From Macrotrachela quadricornifera (taxonomy: Eukaryota > Rotifera > Eurotatoria > Philodinida > Philodinidae): a stretch of 64,000 nucleotides of DNA. Of the stretch, positions 38,546 through 50,185 are shown one piece after another. A program made the position numbers and the translations under genes. The DNA is taken from the NCBI GenBank assembly GCA_022393335.1, contig JAJEKB010001371.1, forward strand, positions 62,001 to 126,000. The letters run 5' to 3'. Numbering within the stretch: position 1 is the stretch's first letter; every line of letters starts with the position of its first letter. The notes below the pieces were generated by a model. It made no database searches. It was given only the letters and a program-made list of their open reading frames with translations, and was not told the DNA's origin.

Positions 38546-41500
38546 ATGTCTACTACGGCGAATAATATATCTGTTCAAAATCTTACTGAACTTAATCGAC
38601 AAATAAAACAAGCAGAAATGATTCGTCAATATTTACAAGTTACAAATATTGATACAAATTCTTTACCTATAAAACAATCAACATCAGAATTTGAATCTTA
38701 TTCATCATCATCATCAACAAGTAAAATGAATTAAAAATCTTAATTAATTATATAATAATTTCTTTATTTATAGATATATTACCATTATCATCACTTAATT
38801 TTAATGAACTTCGAAATGATTTAAAAATGGCTGAAGAACGTGTTGAACGTTTACGTCAAGAATTAAAAGAATTACAAAAAAGACGTGATGAATCTTTTTT
38901 AAAAACGCCATCATCATCATCATCATCATCTTATATATTACCATCTATTAATAATAATAATTCAGATTATTTAAATCATAATTTTTCAACACCTAATAAT
39001 AGACAATATGTGGACATGTCAACAAATCCTCTTATACAAGAAGTAAAATATTTTAATTAAAATGTTCATATTACTCAATGTCTTTTTTTCTTTTATAGCT
39101 TTTATCATCACAACAACAACAACAACAGCAAAATCAAAGACAGATGATTATTAATGGAACATCATCTTCATATCCATTATCTGATCTCAATCGTATTAGT
39201 CATTTACCACCGACTTCAGGTGGAGTAAGCGCTGCTTTTGGTTGTCTGTCTTCCTAATCCTATTATTTCTGAAACTACAGAGTGTTTCAAAAGTCTGGAT
39301 GAAAAATAAACATAAACTATTTCAGAGAATATTTATATATGTTTTTAATAGTCTAATTTTTAAAATTTTATTCGATATCTTTTTGATAATATATTTGTAT
39401 TTATCAACATTATAATCATAATAGTTCTAAAGGTAACTAAATTCAAGTTCTTTACTACTGTAAAACCAAAATTACAAACAAATGTATTTCGAAAACAAAT
39501 GAAATAAATAATACATCAGATATATTTTTTTAATAGTTTGAATGAAATTGATATAGTAAATTTTCAATTATATTCTAAAAGTTCTAAAATAAATTAATGG
39601 AGAAAATAAAATTCATGATCTTTGTAAATATATGCTTGCATGAAGTGTTTAACCCATTTCATAAGTCTGTTGCATGTTACAAATAAAGTGCATGAAATAT
39701 ATGATATAATATCTCTTACAAAATCCATTAAAGGTAAAATATATTCATTAATTCTATCACAAAAAAAAACTTATTAGATTGTGTTGAATTATATAAAACT
39801 TCATTAAAAATATTTGACAAAAAATAACAAGAAAAAGAAGTTTTATTACTTAATCAGATATTCAAAAACAAAAATATAAAAATTGAAGCTAATATTTATA
39901 AAATGTTCATGAAAAGATTCTTTAAGATAAAAATGAGAATCAATAAGATGATAATTATTTCAAAAGAATTTCTATGAAATATGTAAAGGATGACTTAGAA
40001 ATTTTGATTCGATTTGTATAATTAATTTTTTTTATTTTAAAACACATACTTTTAAATTTGTTTCTATGACAAAAAAGATTCTCTACAAAATAGTCGATGA
40101 TTGATCCTCCCTAACTCATATAATAAGAAAATTATAAGCTTAAAAATGTACTTCACAAAGAAAGAAAAATTAACTATGGACTTTCTTCGTCCGGTGATGC
40201 TTTCAGTAAAAGTTTGGTAACATCATTAAAACAGAAGTTTTTTCGATTAGATTTCTTTTGTTTAGTATTTTCAAAAACGAAGGTGTTCGATTTTTGAAAC
40301 TTCATTCTCGAGTACATCATCTACTCTGAAAAAAATTCTTTTCACTAATCATGAGATAGAGTACATTCGAAAGTACCAAATACAAATTGTGTTCTCAATT
40401 TTACTAGTGTTTTTTCAGGTCGTGCAGTATTTAGATAGACTTTTACAGAGAATCTCATGATTTTACTGTGTTGGTGAAGCGTGTTTCTAAGCTTATAACT
40501 TTCTTACTATACGAGTTAGAGAGAATCAATCATAGACTATTTTGTAGTGCATTTTTTCATAATAGGAACAGATCTTAAATATGTTTCTTAACAAAATAAA
40601 ATTAATTATACAAATCGATTTAGGATTCCTAGACCATTCTTAATAAAAGAATTAAGTGAAGTTAAGTATTCTCAAAAGCTATTATACATCAAATTCCATC
40701 AGATAAAATTTCAATGAGTCTCGAATATAAACTCTATCAATCTTCTATAAATAGTTGAAACTACTGTAGAACTATTCATATTCATTTTTTGTTTGAACTT
40801 TTGAAATATTCTCTATTCAATTATTAATGTATTTATTAATTATTTAGCTGACATATCGAAAGATCACCGACAACAACAGTTTCTTTTAACAATGCGTCAA
40901 CATCGTGAACAACTTGTTGTCTATCTTGATTCATTAAAACAAGCACTTAATTCACTCGATCGATTAGCTTCATTAGAACCAACACGTAGTGAAATTCATC
41001 TTGCTAATATGAAGTAATTCATTTATAAAAAAAAGTTTTTTTTTTTTTAATATATATTTTTTTCTTGTAAGACTTGATACAATTCAACAAAAAAGTCGTC
41101 AATTACGTGCTTTAAAATCTAATCGTTCGTCTCAACAATCTCCATTTATTGAATGTCGTATACGTCAATTAGAACATGATCTAGTTTATATGTTAAGTGA
41201 ACATCAAAAAGATGTACAAGCTAAACTTGAATTGAATGAACAACGTAGTCTTATGTTACTTAAAATTATGCAAGTAACAGATGAATTAGCTTCTGTTGAT
41301 CAACAAATACAGCAGTAAGATTAGAAATTCTTTTTTTTCTTCTTTGTCTTTCAGAAATTAATAATCAATTTAGATTATTATCTGTTACAACAGCAACAAC
41401 AGACATGCATCGAACAAATTCATCTCCATCATCTAATGAAACAAATCATCAAAATCAACCATTACAAGTTATTAATCCATTAAATAACCTTGATGGACGA

Positions 41501-41578
41501 CGTGTTTCATTTCGAGAACCAACAGATCATAGTCCATTGACAAAATTAACTAATGTATATTATCATCATCATCATTAA
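38546..41578 (+). CDS. Coiled-coil protein, unknown family
   Basis: Six exons (38546-38720, 38774-39042, 39099-39240, 40848-41013, 41072-41314, 41374-41578) join in frame to 399 residues. The ATG is at 38546; an upstream TTG in the same frame is not needed. Predicted helices are NLTELNRQIKQAEMIRQYLQ, then MAEERVERLRQELKELQKRR, and a longer C-terminal pair (EQLVVYLDSLKQALNSLDRL and LEHDLVYMLSEHQKDVQAKL). They are separated by Ser-, Asn- and Gln-rich linkers with a poly-Gln run in exon 3. The C-terminus is disordered and ends in a His run. No enzymatic domain. Intron 3 is 1.6 kb because of a mobile-element insertion. The function is unknown; scaffold-like by composition. Confidence 0.75.
39278..40813. 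mobile_element. Tc1/mariner-like relic inside intron 3 of the coiled-coil gene
   Basis: The left end CAGAGTGTTTCAAAAGTCTG pairs with the right end in reverse complement (GAGAATATTTCAAAAGTTCA). About 31 of 46 terminal positions match, including an 11-base perfect block (TTTCAAAAGT plus flank). TA dinucleotides flank both ends (39276-39277 and 40814-40815), as expected for TA target-site duplication. The length of 1,536 bp fits a full-size element, but no transposase frame survives. Removing it leaves an intron of about 70 nt, the normal size here. Family assignment rests on the ends, the TA flanks and the length only. Confidence 0.6.
39985..40645. repeat. Nested long inverted repeat
   Basis: About 175-base arms, 39985-40160 and 40470-40645, pair in reverse complement across a ~300-base loop. 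Examples of matching blocks are TAAGCTTATAA, GACTATTTTGTAG and AATTATACAAATCGA. The unit lies off-centre inside the larger element and so may be an independent insertion of a foldback/MITE-type element. Confidence 0.6.
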
Positions 41579-42530
41579 ATAGAAATAGAATCTCTTGTTC
41601 ACATTTTTACATCTCATTAGTCTGATATTTAAACAATATTTAAACCAAATAGAAAAATAAACAAGAACAAATTAAATTCGAATCTCTTCGTATTTTTGCA
41701 ATATACTTATTTATATTTATATATATATATGCATATTTTTTTTCACATGTGTCCTTTTATTTTTTAATAAAATAGTGATTTATGCGTGATCTCTCAAGAG
41801 ATCTTTTACTTGTTAAGAAATAGTCTATGGAAATGAGTAATAATGACGGCGGCATGAAGAAAATGATGATCAGAACGGAAAAAAAGAAGCGTAGACATAT
41901 ATATATATATATATACAGCTCAATTACAAGCGAGGAAAAAAATGAGGATAAGATTAAGGAAAAAAAGAAGAACAGAGAATGTACGTCATTCATTTTCTGT
42001 TCTACAACGCATTGGGATTTAGGAAAGAAGACAAATAGACAAGAGGTAAAAAAAAAAGAAAGAGGAAAAAAAATGACAGGATAGTAAATGAGACATACAA
42101 AAAGAATAGTAATGCATTGTTACGTGTATACTTCGGTAATCTCCGGTCAAATAATTAGATGAATGACGACGACAACATCGACTCAGTAGGACGTAGATAG
42201 GTACGTTTACTATTTCTTTTATTCAATTGATTTCATCCGAAAGTTCACGTATGAAGAAAAAAAAGTAAAAGGTTTACGCAATAGAGATTGATACAAATAA
42301 GTAGTATTACATTAATACTTTAGTTTTTATTAGAGAATAGCAATAAGTTTGATCATTAACTATTAAAGAGTACATAAAAAAACATACAGAGTTTATTTTC
42401 TTTCTTCTCTAGAATTGATTATCCTGTAGAACAAATGATTAGTATTCTTTTTATTATAAATAACACAATTATATATGTACGTGATGATCATTCTCTCTTT
42501 TATTTCTTATTCATTTGAGGTTGTAATAAA
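41579..42530. other. Intergenic, 0.95 kb
   Basis: Contains TA microsatellites near 41713 and 41898 and GA/AAAG-rich tracts. The two open frames here (on opposite strands, overlapping) are translations of these tracts. Upstream region of the CAP-Gly gene. Confidence 0.5.
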
Positions 42531-43040
42531 ATGCGTAAGTCTGCAACAGCAATTCTTCCACGTTCAACATCAACTCATTTAACTTCTATTCAACAAAAAA
42601 ATCCTTCTTCAATAACACAATTTCCACATAGTAGAAGTCATCATGATTATCGAAAAATGATTTCAAATAATGTAAATACAAATATTCGTTCACGATCAAT
42701 ATGTTCTCGTACAAATTTTTCTTCAAATGCAACAACAAATGAATTATCACGTTTAGAACCTATTCTTAATCATGATACAGATTCATTAAAAATTGGTGAT
42801 CGTATATATGTTAATGGACAATGGTCAGGTATTATATTATATATTGGTGAAACAACATTAGGTCCAGGTGATTGGGCTGGTGTTATACTTGATGATTCAT
42901 CATTAGGTAAAACAAATGGTATTGTACGTGGTAGATGTTATTTTCAAACAACAAATAATCGTGGAATATTTTGTCGTTTAACTAAACTTACTCGAGAAAA
43001 AATTTTATCTTATGAAATGAACAAAAACAAATGTGAATAA
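42531..43040 (+). CDS. Small CAP-Gly domain protein
   Basis: An intronless 169-residue protein. A Ser/Arg-rich disordered N-terminus (~85 residues) precedes one CAP-Gly domain: LKIGDRIYVNGQWSGIILYI, GETTLGPGDWAGVILDD, then LGKTNGIVRGRCYF and GIFCRLTKL. The usual GKNDG core is GKTNG here. Trp in GDWAGV and the Gly pattern are conserved. CAP-Gly domains bind the EEY/F C-terminus of alpha-tubulin and EB proteins, so a microtubule plus-end role is expected from the family. It lacks the coiled coil of CLIP-170 and resembles CLIP3/4-type single domains most. Its stop is 74 bases from that of the convergent gene. Confidence 0.9.
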   Translation: MRKSATAILPRSTSTHLTSIQQKNPSSITQFPHSRSHHDYRKMISNNVNTNIRSRSICSRTNFSSNATTNELSRLEPILNHDTDSLKIGDRIYVNGQWSGIILYIGETTLGPGDWAGVILDDSSLGKTNGIVRGRCYFQTTNNRGIFCRLTKLTREKILSYEMNKNKCE

Positions 43041-43114
43041 TTAAATACTAAAAAAACTACATTATAATAAATAAGATAAACAAATAAAGAAAACAAAAAC
43101 AGAAGTCATTCTCT

Positions 43115-45198
43115 TTACATAATTGAACAACGTAAATTATTATTATTATTATTATTATTATGTAATTTTGTTTTTAATTTACTTTTTTGTTCATGTTTAT
43201 TATTACCAAAACGTGTAAATAAACGTGAAAAATCATTGAATATTGAAAAATTATTTGTTGTTTGTTTATAATCAGATAAATAATCTTTTAATATTGTATG
43301 ATCATTATAATCATCTTTATTTTTTGATAATGGAATATTTACATCAATATCTGATGCATATATATTTTCTTTAATTAAAGATTTATCATATTGTTTTTCA
43401 TCAATATTTAGAATTTTATTTGGTTGAAATGTTGTTGTTGGATATGGATTTGTTAAACCATAATGTAAACAATTAAACATTGATAATGGACGTGTTTCAT
43501 TAACAATATCACTAACTGGTTTACAAAAACTAAAACTACGCATTTGTTTTTCTTTTTTTTTTGAATGAATCCTTATTTCTGGACGATTTTTTATTGGTGT
43601 TGCATATTCAGGTTTTGTTTCATCAATGATTTTTTCATTTATTAATTTTTCAGTTGCAGTTTGTGCATTATTTTGTTGAACAGAAATGGGTAATATTGGA
43701 TTTTCATATGTTTTTTCATTAATTTCTTTTAATTTTGACGTCTAAAAACAACATATAGTATAAGATTAATATGAAATGATATTTAACTTACATCATCTGT
43801 TTGAATTTGTACTTTATGTATAAATTCATTAGATGTTTGTAAAGATGGGATAGAAGTTTTTTGTCGATGAATTAATGATGGTTTAACTAAGATTAATTCG
43901 TGATTTGGATTAGTTGAACGTAATTTATTAAATTTACGATCTAATTCTTCTGTAATTGAAGATTTTTTTGGTTTATTTATTTGTATTGATGATGATTGTT
44001 TTGGTGAAAATTTTTCAGATGATTGAAGAGGATTTGATAATAATTTAATAGGATTATTTAATGATTGTGAATCTTTTGTTTTAAAAGTTTTTATCAATCG
44101 TCGAATTTCTAGACGTTCAAGTGATGTAAAACTTGATTGACTATGACTACGAGATATTGATGATGAAGATGAAGATGATGACGACGATGATGATGATGGT
44201 GAACGATGCGTGGAATTGGAACAAAGACTATCACGACTTAGATCTCGATGGTGAGGACTTGAAAATAAAAAAAAAATATTATTAAACAGTAAGAAAAAGA
44301 AAAAAAAACGGACTTACGTTAACGATGTACTTTGACTTGATGTTCGACGATAGTGTCGAAAATCTTCCATAGCAGCATTGAGTAATGGATCGTTGCGTAA
44401 TGAACCATTTAAACGTTTTTGAAATGATGAGCGAGTACTACTAGTGCTTGATGAAAATGATTGTTTATTAACACTCATTCGAGTAGTTTTATTTTTACTA
44501 GAATTTGATGAATTTTCTTTGTATATTGGATTATTCATGACTGGCATTTCATTAAATGTTGATATACGAACAAGACCATGGTCAGGTATTTGTTTTTGTT
44601 TTAAAAGTGGTGATGATGATGATGATGAATGGCTTCGATGTGCTTTTTTGTTTTGTTTTGGTGAATATGAACGATATTGATGCTGATTTTCATGAATTAA
44701 AGGTACTTCTTTTGCATAATTTATATTTAAATTTGATCGATATAAATGATTTATTGAATGCCATGAATGAGCTTTATGTAAATTTGCCGAATTTTGATGA
44801 GATAATTGTTGAAAATCAGAAACTGATTTTGTTTTTAAAGGTCGAAATTGATGATTAGGAATAGAATAACGTTGAAAATGTAATGATGTATCAGTAGAAC
44901 GATGTCGATTGACGTGACTGGTAGATTGTTTTAAATGATTATAACGTGTATTAGTATAAGCTGAAAATGAATTTGATATTTTTGAAGATGAATTTTGTTG
45001 TGGATGATGTGAAAGAATAAATGGTAATGGATAAGATATTGGTGGTAATGGAGGAACATTTTGATAGAATGTAGGAAAATGTTGTTGAGAAGGAGATGAA
45101 AAATGAAAAGGATTTGAAGGCCACGATACAGGATATGGAAGATGAGATGAACCCATATAAAATGGATAGGATGTTGGTTGTTGCATTGTTAAATTCAT
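43115..45198 (-). CDS. Ser-rich disordered protein with C-terminal CaaX box
   Basis: Three exons (45198-44318, 44257-43792, 43741-43115) give 657 residues. The N-terminal part is Pro/Ser/His/Tyr-rich (FPTFYQNVPPLPPISYPLPF), followed by Ser/Arg-rich stretches with a long Ser run in exon 2 and Lys-rich segments. A short helix (LERLEIRRLIKTFKTK) and LDRKFNKLRSTNP are the only structured-looking parts. The last residues are LRCSIM. CSIM is a good CaaX prenylation motif (Met at X favours farnesylation), so membrane attachment is likely. An Asn run precedes it. No enzymatic domain or known family. CT-tract sequence (GA on the coding strand) lies ~0.4 kb upstream. Confidence 0.75.
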
Positions 45199-46502
45199 AT
45201 TTAATACTATCTAAATAAAATTTTGTTTTACTTTATGATTAGTTGAAAGAAATACTTCTTACCGAATTTTTTAAATCTAGTATTCAATGCTTTATAGGCA
45301 GTTTTCCTCACATCACACTATTCAGTCAAGGTAACCTTTTTTTCTCTTTTTACTTTCGTGTATAAATGAAAATATAGACACAATTAAAGCTCAATAAGTG
45401 AGGAGAATATATACATATATATATATATCTTTAAAGGTCATACTCATCATGTCCGAGTGTTCAACCAACCGAGACCGTGGCAACAACGACAACAATAGAC
45501 AATATGAATAAACGAATGAATTCATTCGTATAGATAAGTGATGTATAGCCATGTATATTTATATACATATTCTCTGTATCTGACTCGCTCTCTCTCTCTC
45601 TCTCTTGAGAGAGATAATGTAGGAAAGAAAAAGAAAACGAATGTGTGTGCTTCTGTTCAATGCTTTCTTTGTAGATATGCACATTTATACTATCGACATT
45701 GTCATTTTTAACTAAAGCACTTGGTCAAAGTCATTTTGGATTAATGATAATAAATGTACAGACAAACAAATGAAAATATTTGATATGAAATATTCATTTA
45801 TTTACAATTACTTTAAGTTATCAAGTGATTATAGACAAAATTAAGACTTTTTTGTTTAGAAAAAAAAAAGTATAAATTAACTCATAAAAATAAGTTGTTT
45901 CTTTTTGTTGAGTTTAACAATAATCTTTTTGAGCAGAACCAACGAATAACTAATTCTATTTATCTTCAAATGTAATTATTGTCAATTCAAACTAATCATG
46001 TATGAATTCTTGACTTAATGAAATTGAAAGAAAAGAATAAGAATCTATCTTTGTTTGTTTTGAATAAATCCAACAATGGATATTTAACGAAGCAATTTTT
46101 ATAGAAAGTCTATGCAACAATATCAATTGAAAAAGAGATTAACAAAGAATATGAACAATTTTCACATTGAATTTTCATTGATTAATCGAATTAATTTTTA
46201 ACTAGAAGATTCCGTTTAGTGCAAGTTTTAACTCATATAGGCTCATATTCAAAATTTATTTGGGTGAATCATAATTTAAAATATTAACTTATAATATCAA
46301 ACGTTTTCATTAAATCATAGGTTTAAAATTCCAAATCAGATTGCATTCCTACTACAAATAGAAATAGTTTGTATTTGCAAAACAATTCTTTATTATTTCA
46401 TCGTCATATTAAATTAAATAGTAATAACGACACAAGAAGAGACAAAAAAAAAACAATTTATGCTTTTATTTTTCTAAATAGGTATCCGTTGGTTTTATTC
46501 AT
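45199..46502. other. Intergenic, with CT/GA microsatellite at about 45586-45605
   Basis: About 1.3 kb. It holds the upstream region of the CaaX protein gene, including a (CT)n tract that reads GA on that gene's coding strand, and TA repeats near 45410-45428. No gene recognised. Confidence 0.5.
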
Positions 46503-49384
46503 TTATAAAAGAAGGCAATCTGTTTTTGTCAATGTACGACATGTATGACTTTGCCCTAGTTCACATCGACATGTTGTCATACTAAATGCATAGTTTGTTG
46601 GACAAATAAAATCATAACGAAGTAATGTACCATCTGATGGTTGATTATTGGTTGTACAAAAATAAAATTTTGTACAATCATACATATCTCGATAAAGACC
46701 AGATCGTCGACCAGCACAATCAAATACTGGCGTTGAACCACCTGATATACCTAATAGTTGACCTAAACTATTTAATGCAGTCATTGCTGATTGAGGAATA
46801 TTTGAGGAAATTTTTGTCGTCGTCGTTGTTGTTGTTGTAGTTGTGGTTATTAATGGATGCGATGTACAAAATGTTTCAGTAGTTGATTGACAAGAACGAC
46901 CTGTTGGCCAATCACATGTACATGCATCCATTGAAAATTCAAGTCCAGGTGGACAAAAAAATATATGATAACGTAATGAAGATAAATCACTACCTTCACA
47001 AAAATAAAATATTGAACAATTCGTACGATCACGATAAATCCCATCACGACCAGCTTGATGACGAGCACATATATATTCCGCATTATATGTTTGATGTGCG
47101 ACTGGAGGTGGTGGTGTTGACTCAACAATAGGTGTATTACTTGTCGTACCTGATAGAATACTTAGAGCATTGAATAATTGTTGTAAATTATTAGGTATTA
47201 TTGGTGATGAAGGTGAAGCTTGAGCTTGTACATTAACAAAACGAACAGTTGGAGCAATAGTAACAGAAGCAATAGCAGCTGGAATTCGTTGTTCAATAGC
47301 AACTGCTGATGCACTTGTTGCGGGTACTGGAAGATTGAGAGTTGCAAATACTTGTCGAGTAATTGGAAATGGTTCCGTATTACAGAAGAAACCGGAAAAT
47401 TCTTAAATATAATAAAATACTAAAAATCTAATCCGATACTATTATACATACCGTCATTATCAATACTCCATATAAATACTCCACCCAATTGTTCTGCTTT
47501 TGCATATTGTGCCTATGTAAATAAATAAATAGATATACAGTAAATATCACTTTATTTTATTTGTAAAATATACTTTAAGTGCTGCTGAATCAACGTCTTC
47601 ATAACTAATCCATTGATCACCACTAGTCATATACCATCCTTTTTCAGAATCTAACCATATCCTTTGCCAATTTTGTGATTGTCCTTTTTCACAAACCTAA
47701 TCAAATCAAAAAATAAATATTTTTTTTTTATAAATAAGTAAGAAAATAATATTAACTTCATAATAAGAAAGAAAGCCTCTAGTTTTTGTATATCGGCCAG
47801 GATAACCAGGTCCATTAGCTAAAAGAATAGAAGAATCAAAATAAATTATAAAATTTATTTAAAAAAAAAATTTTACCTGGAGCATGAAGACCTTTTTGTC
47901 CACTTGATAATGTAAACGAACGACCATAAGCAGGAATACCAATAATAATTTTTTCTCGTGGTACACCAAGACTCAGCCATAATTTTACAAGACCATCCTA
48001 TCAAACTCATAGAACAGAACTGTAAGAAAATATTTATTTAACTTACAACATTACGAAGTGATTCAGTTTCTACTTGGTAATGTTGATGAAATAATGGAGC
48101 AAATACACCAGTTTTTTCATCCCATGGACCTAATTTATAAAGAGTTCGACTATTTAACTGTATTATTAAAATATTTACCATAAAAATCAAAAGTCATTAA
48201 ATTGATATAATTTACAAAACTGAAAAAAAAAGAATTCATCAATAATAAAACAAATTAATTTTTCTTAAGATTACTTTTCAATTTTACGTATGTCATATAC
48301 TTTCAAAAGATTTTCTACAAACGGTGCAGCTGTTAATGTAATGATTGTTCGTAACATTAATCGTTTTTGTTTTGCTATTTCCTAAATAGATTTAAAAAAA
48401 AGAAAAGAAAATGTTCTTTTCGTTTTTCATAAATATTTAACAAACTTCAAGTAATGTTGTTAATGCTCTTTTATCATCGGGAACATCTGCATCAGGAAAT
48501 TCAAGTGCTATATCAACTCCATCAAAACTATATGTTGCCATATACCTTTAACATTTAAAACAAGAATATCATAACTAAGTTTAAATTATTTAATCTACCA
48601 TATAAGACTTCGAACAAGTTGTGCAGCCATATTTGAATGTTTTAAATATCGAGTATATTGAGATATTTTACCTCCTAATCGAATAGATATTTTCAGATTT
48701 GGATTAGATTTTTTTAGTAAACCAAGTTCTCGATAATGTTCTATAAAAAAATGAGGAAAACATAATTTGTTTTATTTTTTTCAATTTTTCTATTAACCAA
48801 GATCATCCTTTTGTATTGGTATGATTTCTGGTTTATGATCATCGACCGTTGCGTAAGCATAAATAATATGAGAGCACATGAATGGATCAATAAATTCAAT
48901 TTCAAATTTAGCTTCACCAGATCGATATCGAGACCAATTTGTTATATAACATACACGAAGCATCTTAGAGTGTTCTTCTTCAATTGGAGCTGTTGAAAAA
49001 AAACAAATAGTCAAATTTTCTCTATTCAACTAACTATTAATTTTCGTTTAAAATTATCATTATAAAATGTAGATTTAAATTTGTTTCACAACTAAAGAAA
49101 GATTAATTCAATAGATGTGCCCGTTGTTATTCAAGAAAACAAGAAATCTAATATTATCAAATATTGTTTAAGATACTTTAAAAATATTCTCAATCGTTTA
49201 ATCACAATTTTAAACAATCGTCAACCGTTGTAATATGACGAATGATATAATCATTGATTCTTATCATATTCTCAGACATACTTATCCGATTTGCATTAAC
49301 ATCATTTATTTGCCCGATAGTAATAATGAGTAGGACGATTGCGCAGTGATACATCATCGATAATAATGGATAATATTGACCCAT
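46503..49384 (-). CDS. GH18 chitinase-like protein with two C-terminal CBM14 domains
   Basis: Twelve exons from ATG 49384 to stop 46503 give 677 residues. The signal peptide includes MMYHCAIVLLIITIGQINDV. The GH18 barrel begins MLRVCYITNWSRYRSG and includes RLGGKISQY (beta-3), FDGVDIALEFPD (beta-4), MTFDFYGPWDEKTGVFAPLF (beta-6), IIIGIPAYGRSF and GGVFIWSIDNDDF-like end. In the catalytic D-G-x-D-x-D-x-E motif the third Asp is Ala, while the Glu remains. A Thr/Pro-rich linker leads to two peritrophin-A (CBM14) chitin-binding domains (CARHQAGRDGIYRDRTNCSI, and CAGRRSGLYRDMYDCTKF), separated by a Thr run. It is secreted and chitin-binding by family. Reduced or absent hydrolysis is inferred from the Ala. 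A 49-nt intron at 48178-48130 is needed to keep frame. Divergent to the GH18 gene on the right. Confidence 0.9.
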
Positions 49385-50185
49385 ATTCAAATTTTTTTTG
49401 TTAAAGCTCACCAGCCAACTAGAAGCATACGAATGATAAAGATGACGATGAATGGCAGACACAATACACTATGACCAAATGGTTATAGTTGTCTAGGTAG
49501 TAAGGAGAGCAAAGAAAATGTTCACTAAGCAAACACTCTCATCCTTCGTGCAATAGCAGAAGATCCGCGTGTCAATAGCTTATTCTATGCATACATATAT
49601 CGTATATACAACTGGACATCAAATGTCATGTACTTACACAAATATATATATATACATATGTACAATGCGTGAGAACAAGTTGAACAAAACTTCAGCATTC
49701 AAACAAACAATAGTCACCTATAAAGTATAAAACAAACGTTTATTGAAAGTATATAGTGAATATAAAACAATGAGCTTGATCCTAATCGATGCAACAAGAA
49801 ATATGAGAAAGTAAACAAGGGATTATTCTATTTGAATCTCAATCATAACCTTGTATACATTTACACATATATTTCATAATTGAACATTCAATTCATTAAT
49901 ATCCAGTAGAAGTGAAACATGAGGAATGTTTTGTATATTACGAAACGAATAAAATTATACATCTTCTTAAATATTCTATTGATATTTGTTATCATCTTCA
50001 AATAAGATTCGCCAACATACTCAATGATGTAATCTAAAGCTATTTGAAAGAAAGAGATGAAGAGAGAGAGAGAGGGAGAGGCAGGAGAAGAAATAGCGGA
50101 TCATTTTATCTGATCATAAGTGCATCTGTATTGTTCTATTTCAGTATGATTACATGTATTCTTTCAAATTTTATATAAATCTAAA
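49385..50185. promoter_or_regulatory. Shared upstream region of two divergent GH18 genes
   Basis: 800 bases between the two start codons. It contains a TA-rich stretch near 49645-49665 and a purine (GA)n tract at about 50050-50092 just before the right-hand gene. A bidirectional promoter for a co-regulated pair is possible; no specific factor site could be named. Confidence 0.4.

Noticed and set aside
43134..43160. Run of ATT triplets considered as a CRISPR-like or regulatory repeat
   Set aside because: It is the codon repeat for an Asn run in the minus-strand CaaX protein.
48130..48219. Apparent +1 frameshift in the left GH18 gene after MTFDFYG
   Set aside because: Using the acceptor at ...AAATTAG before GTCCATGG gives a normal 49-nt intron and restores MTFDFYGPWDEKTG, so no frameshift is needed.
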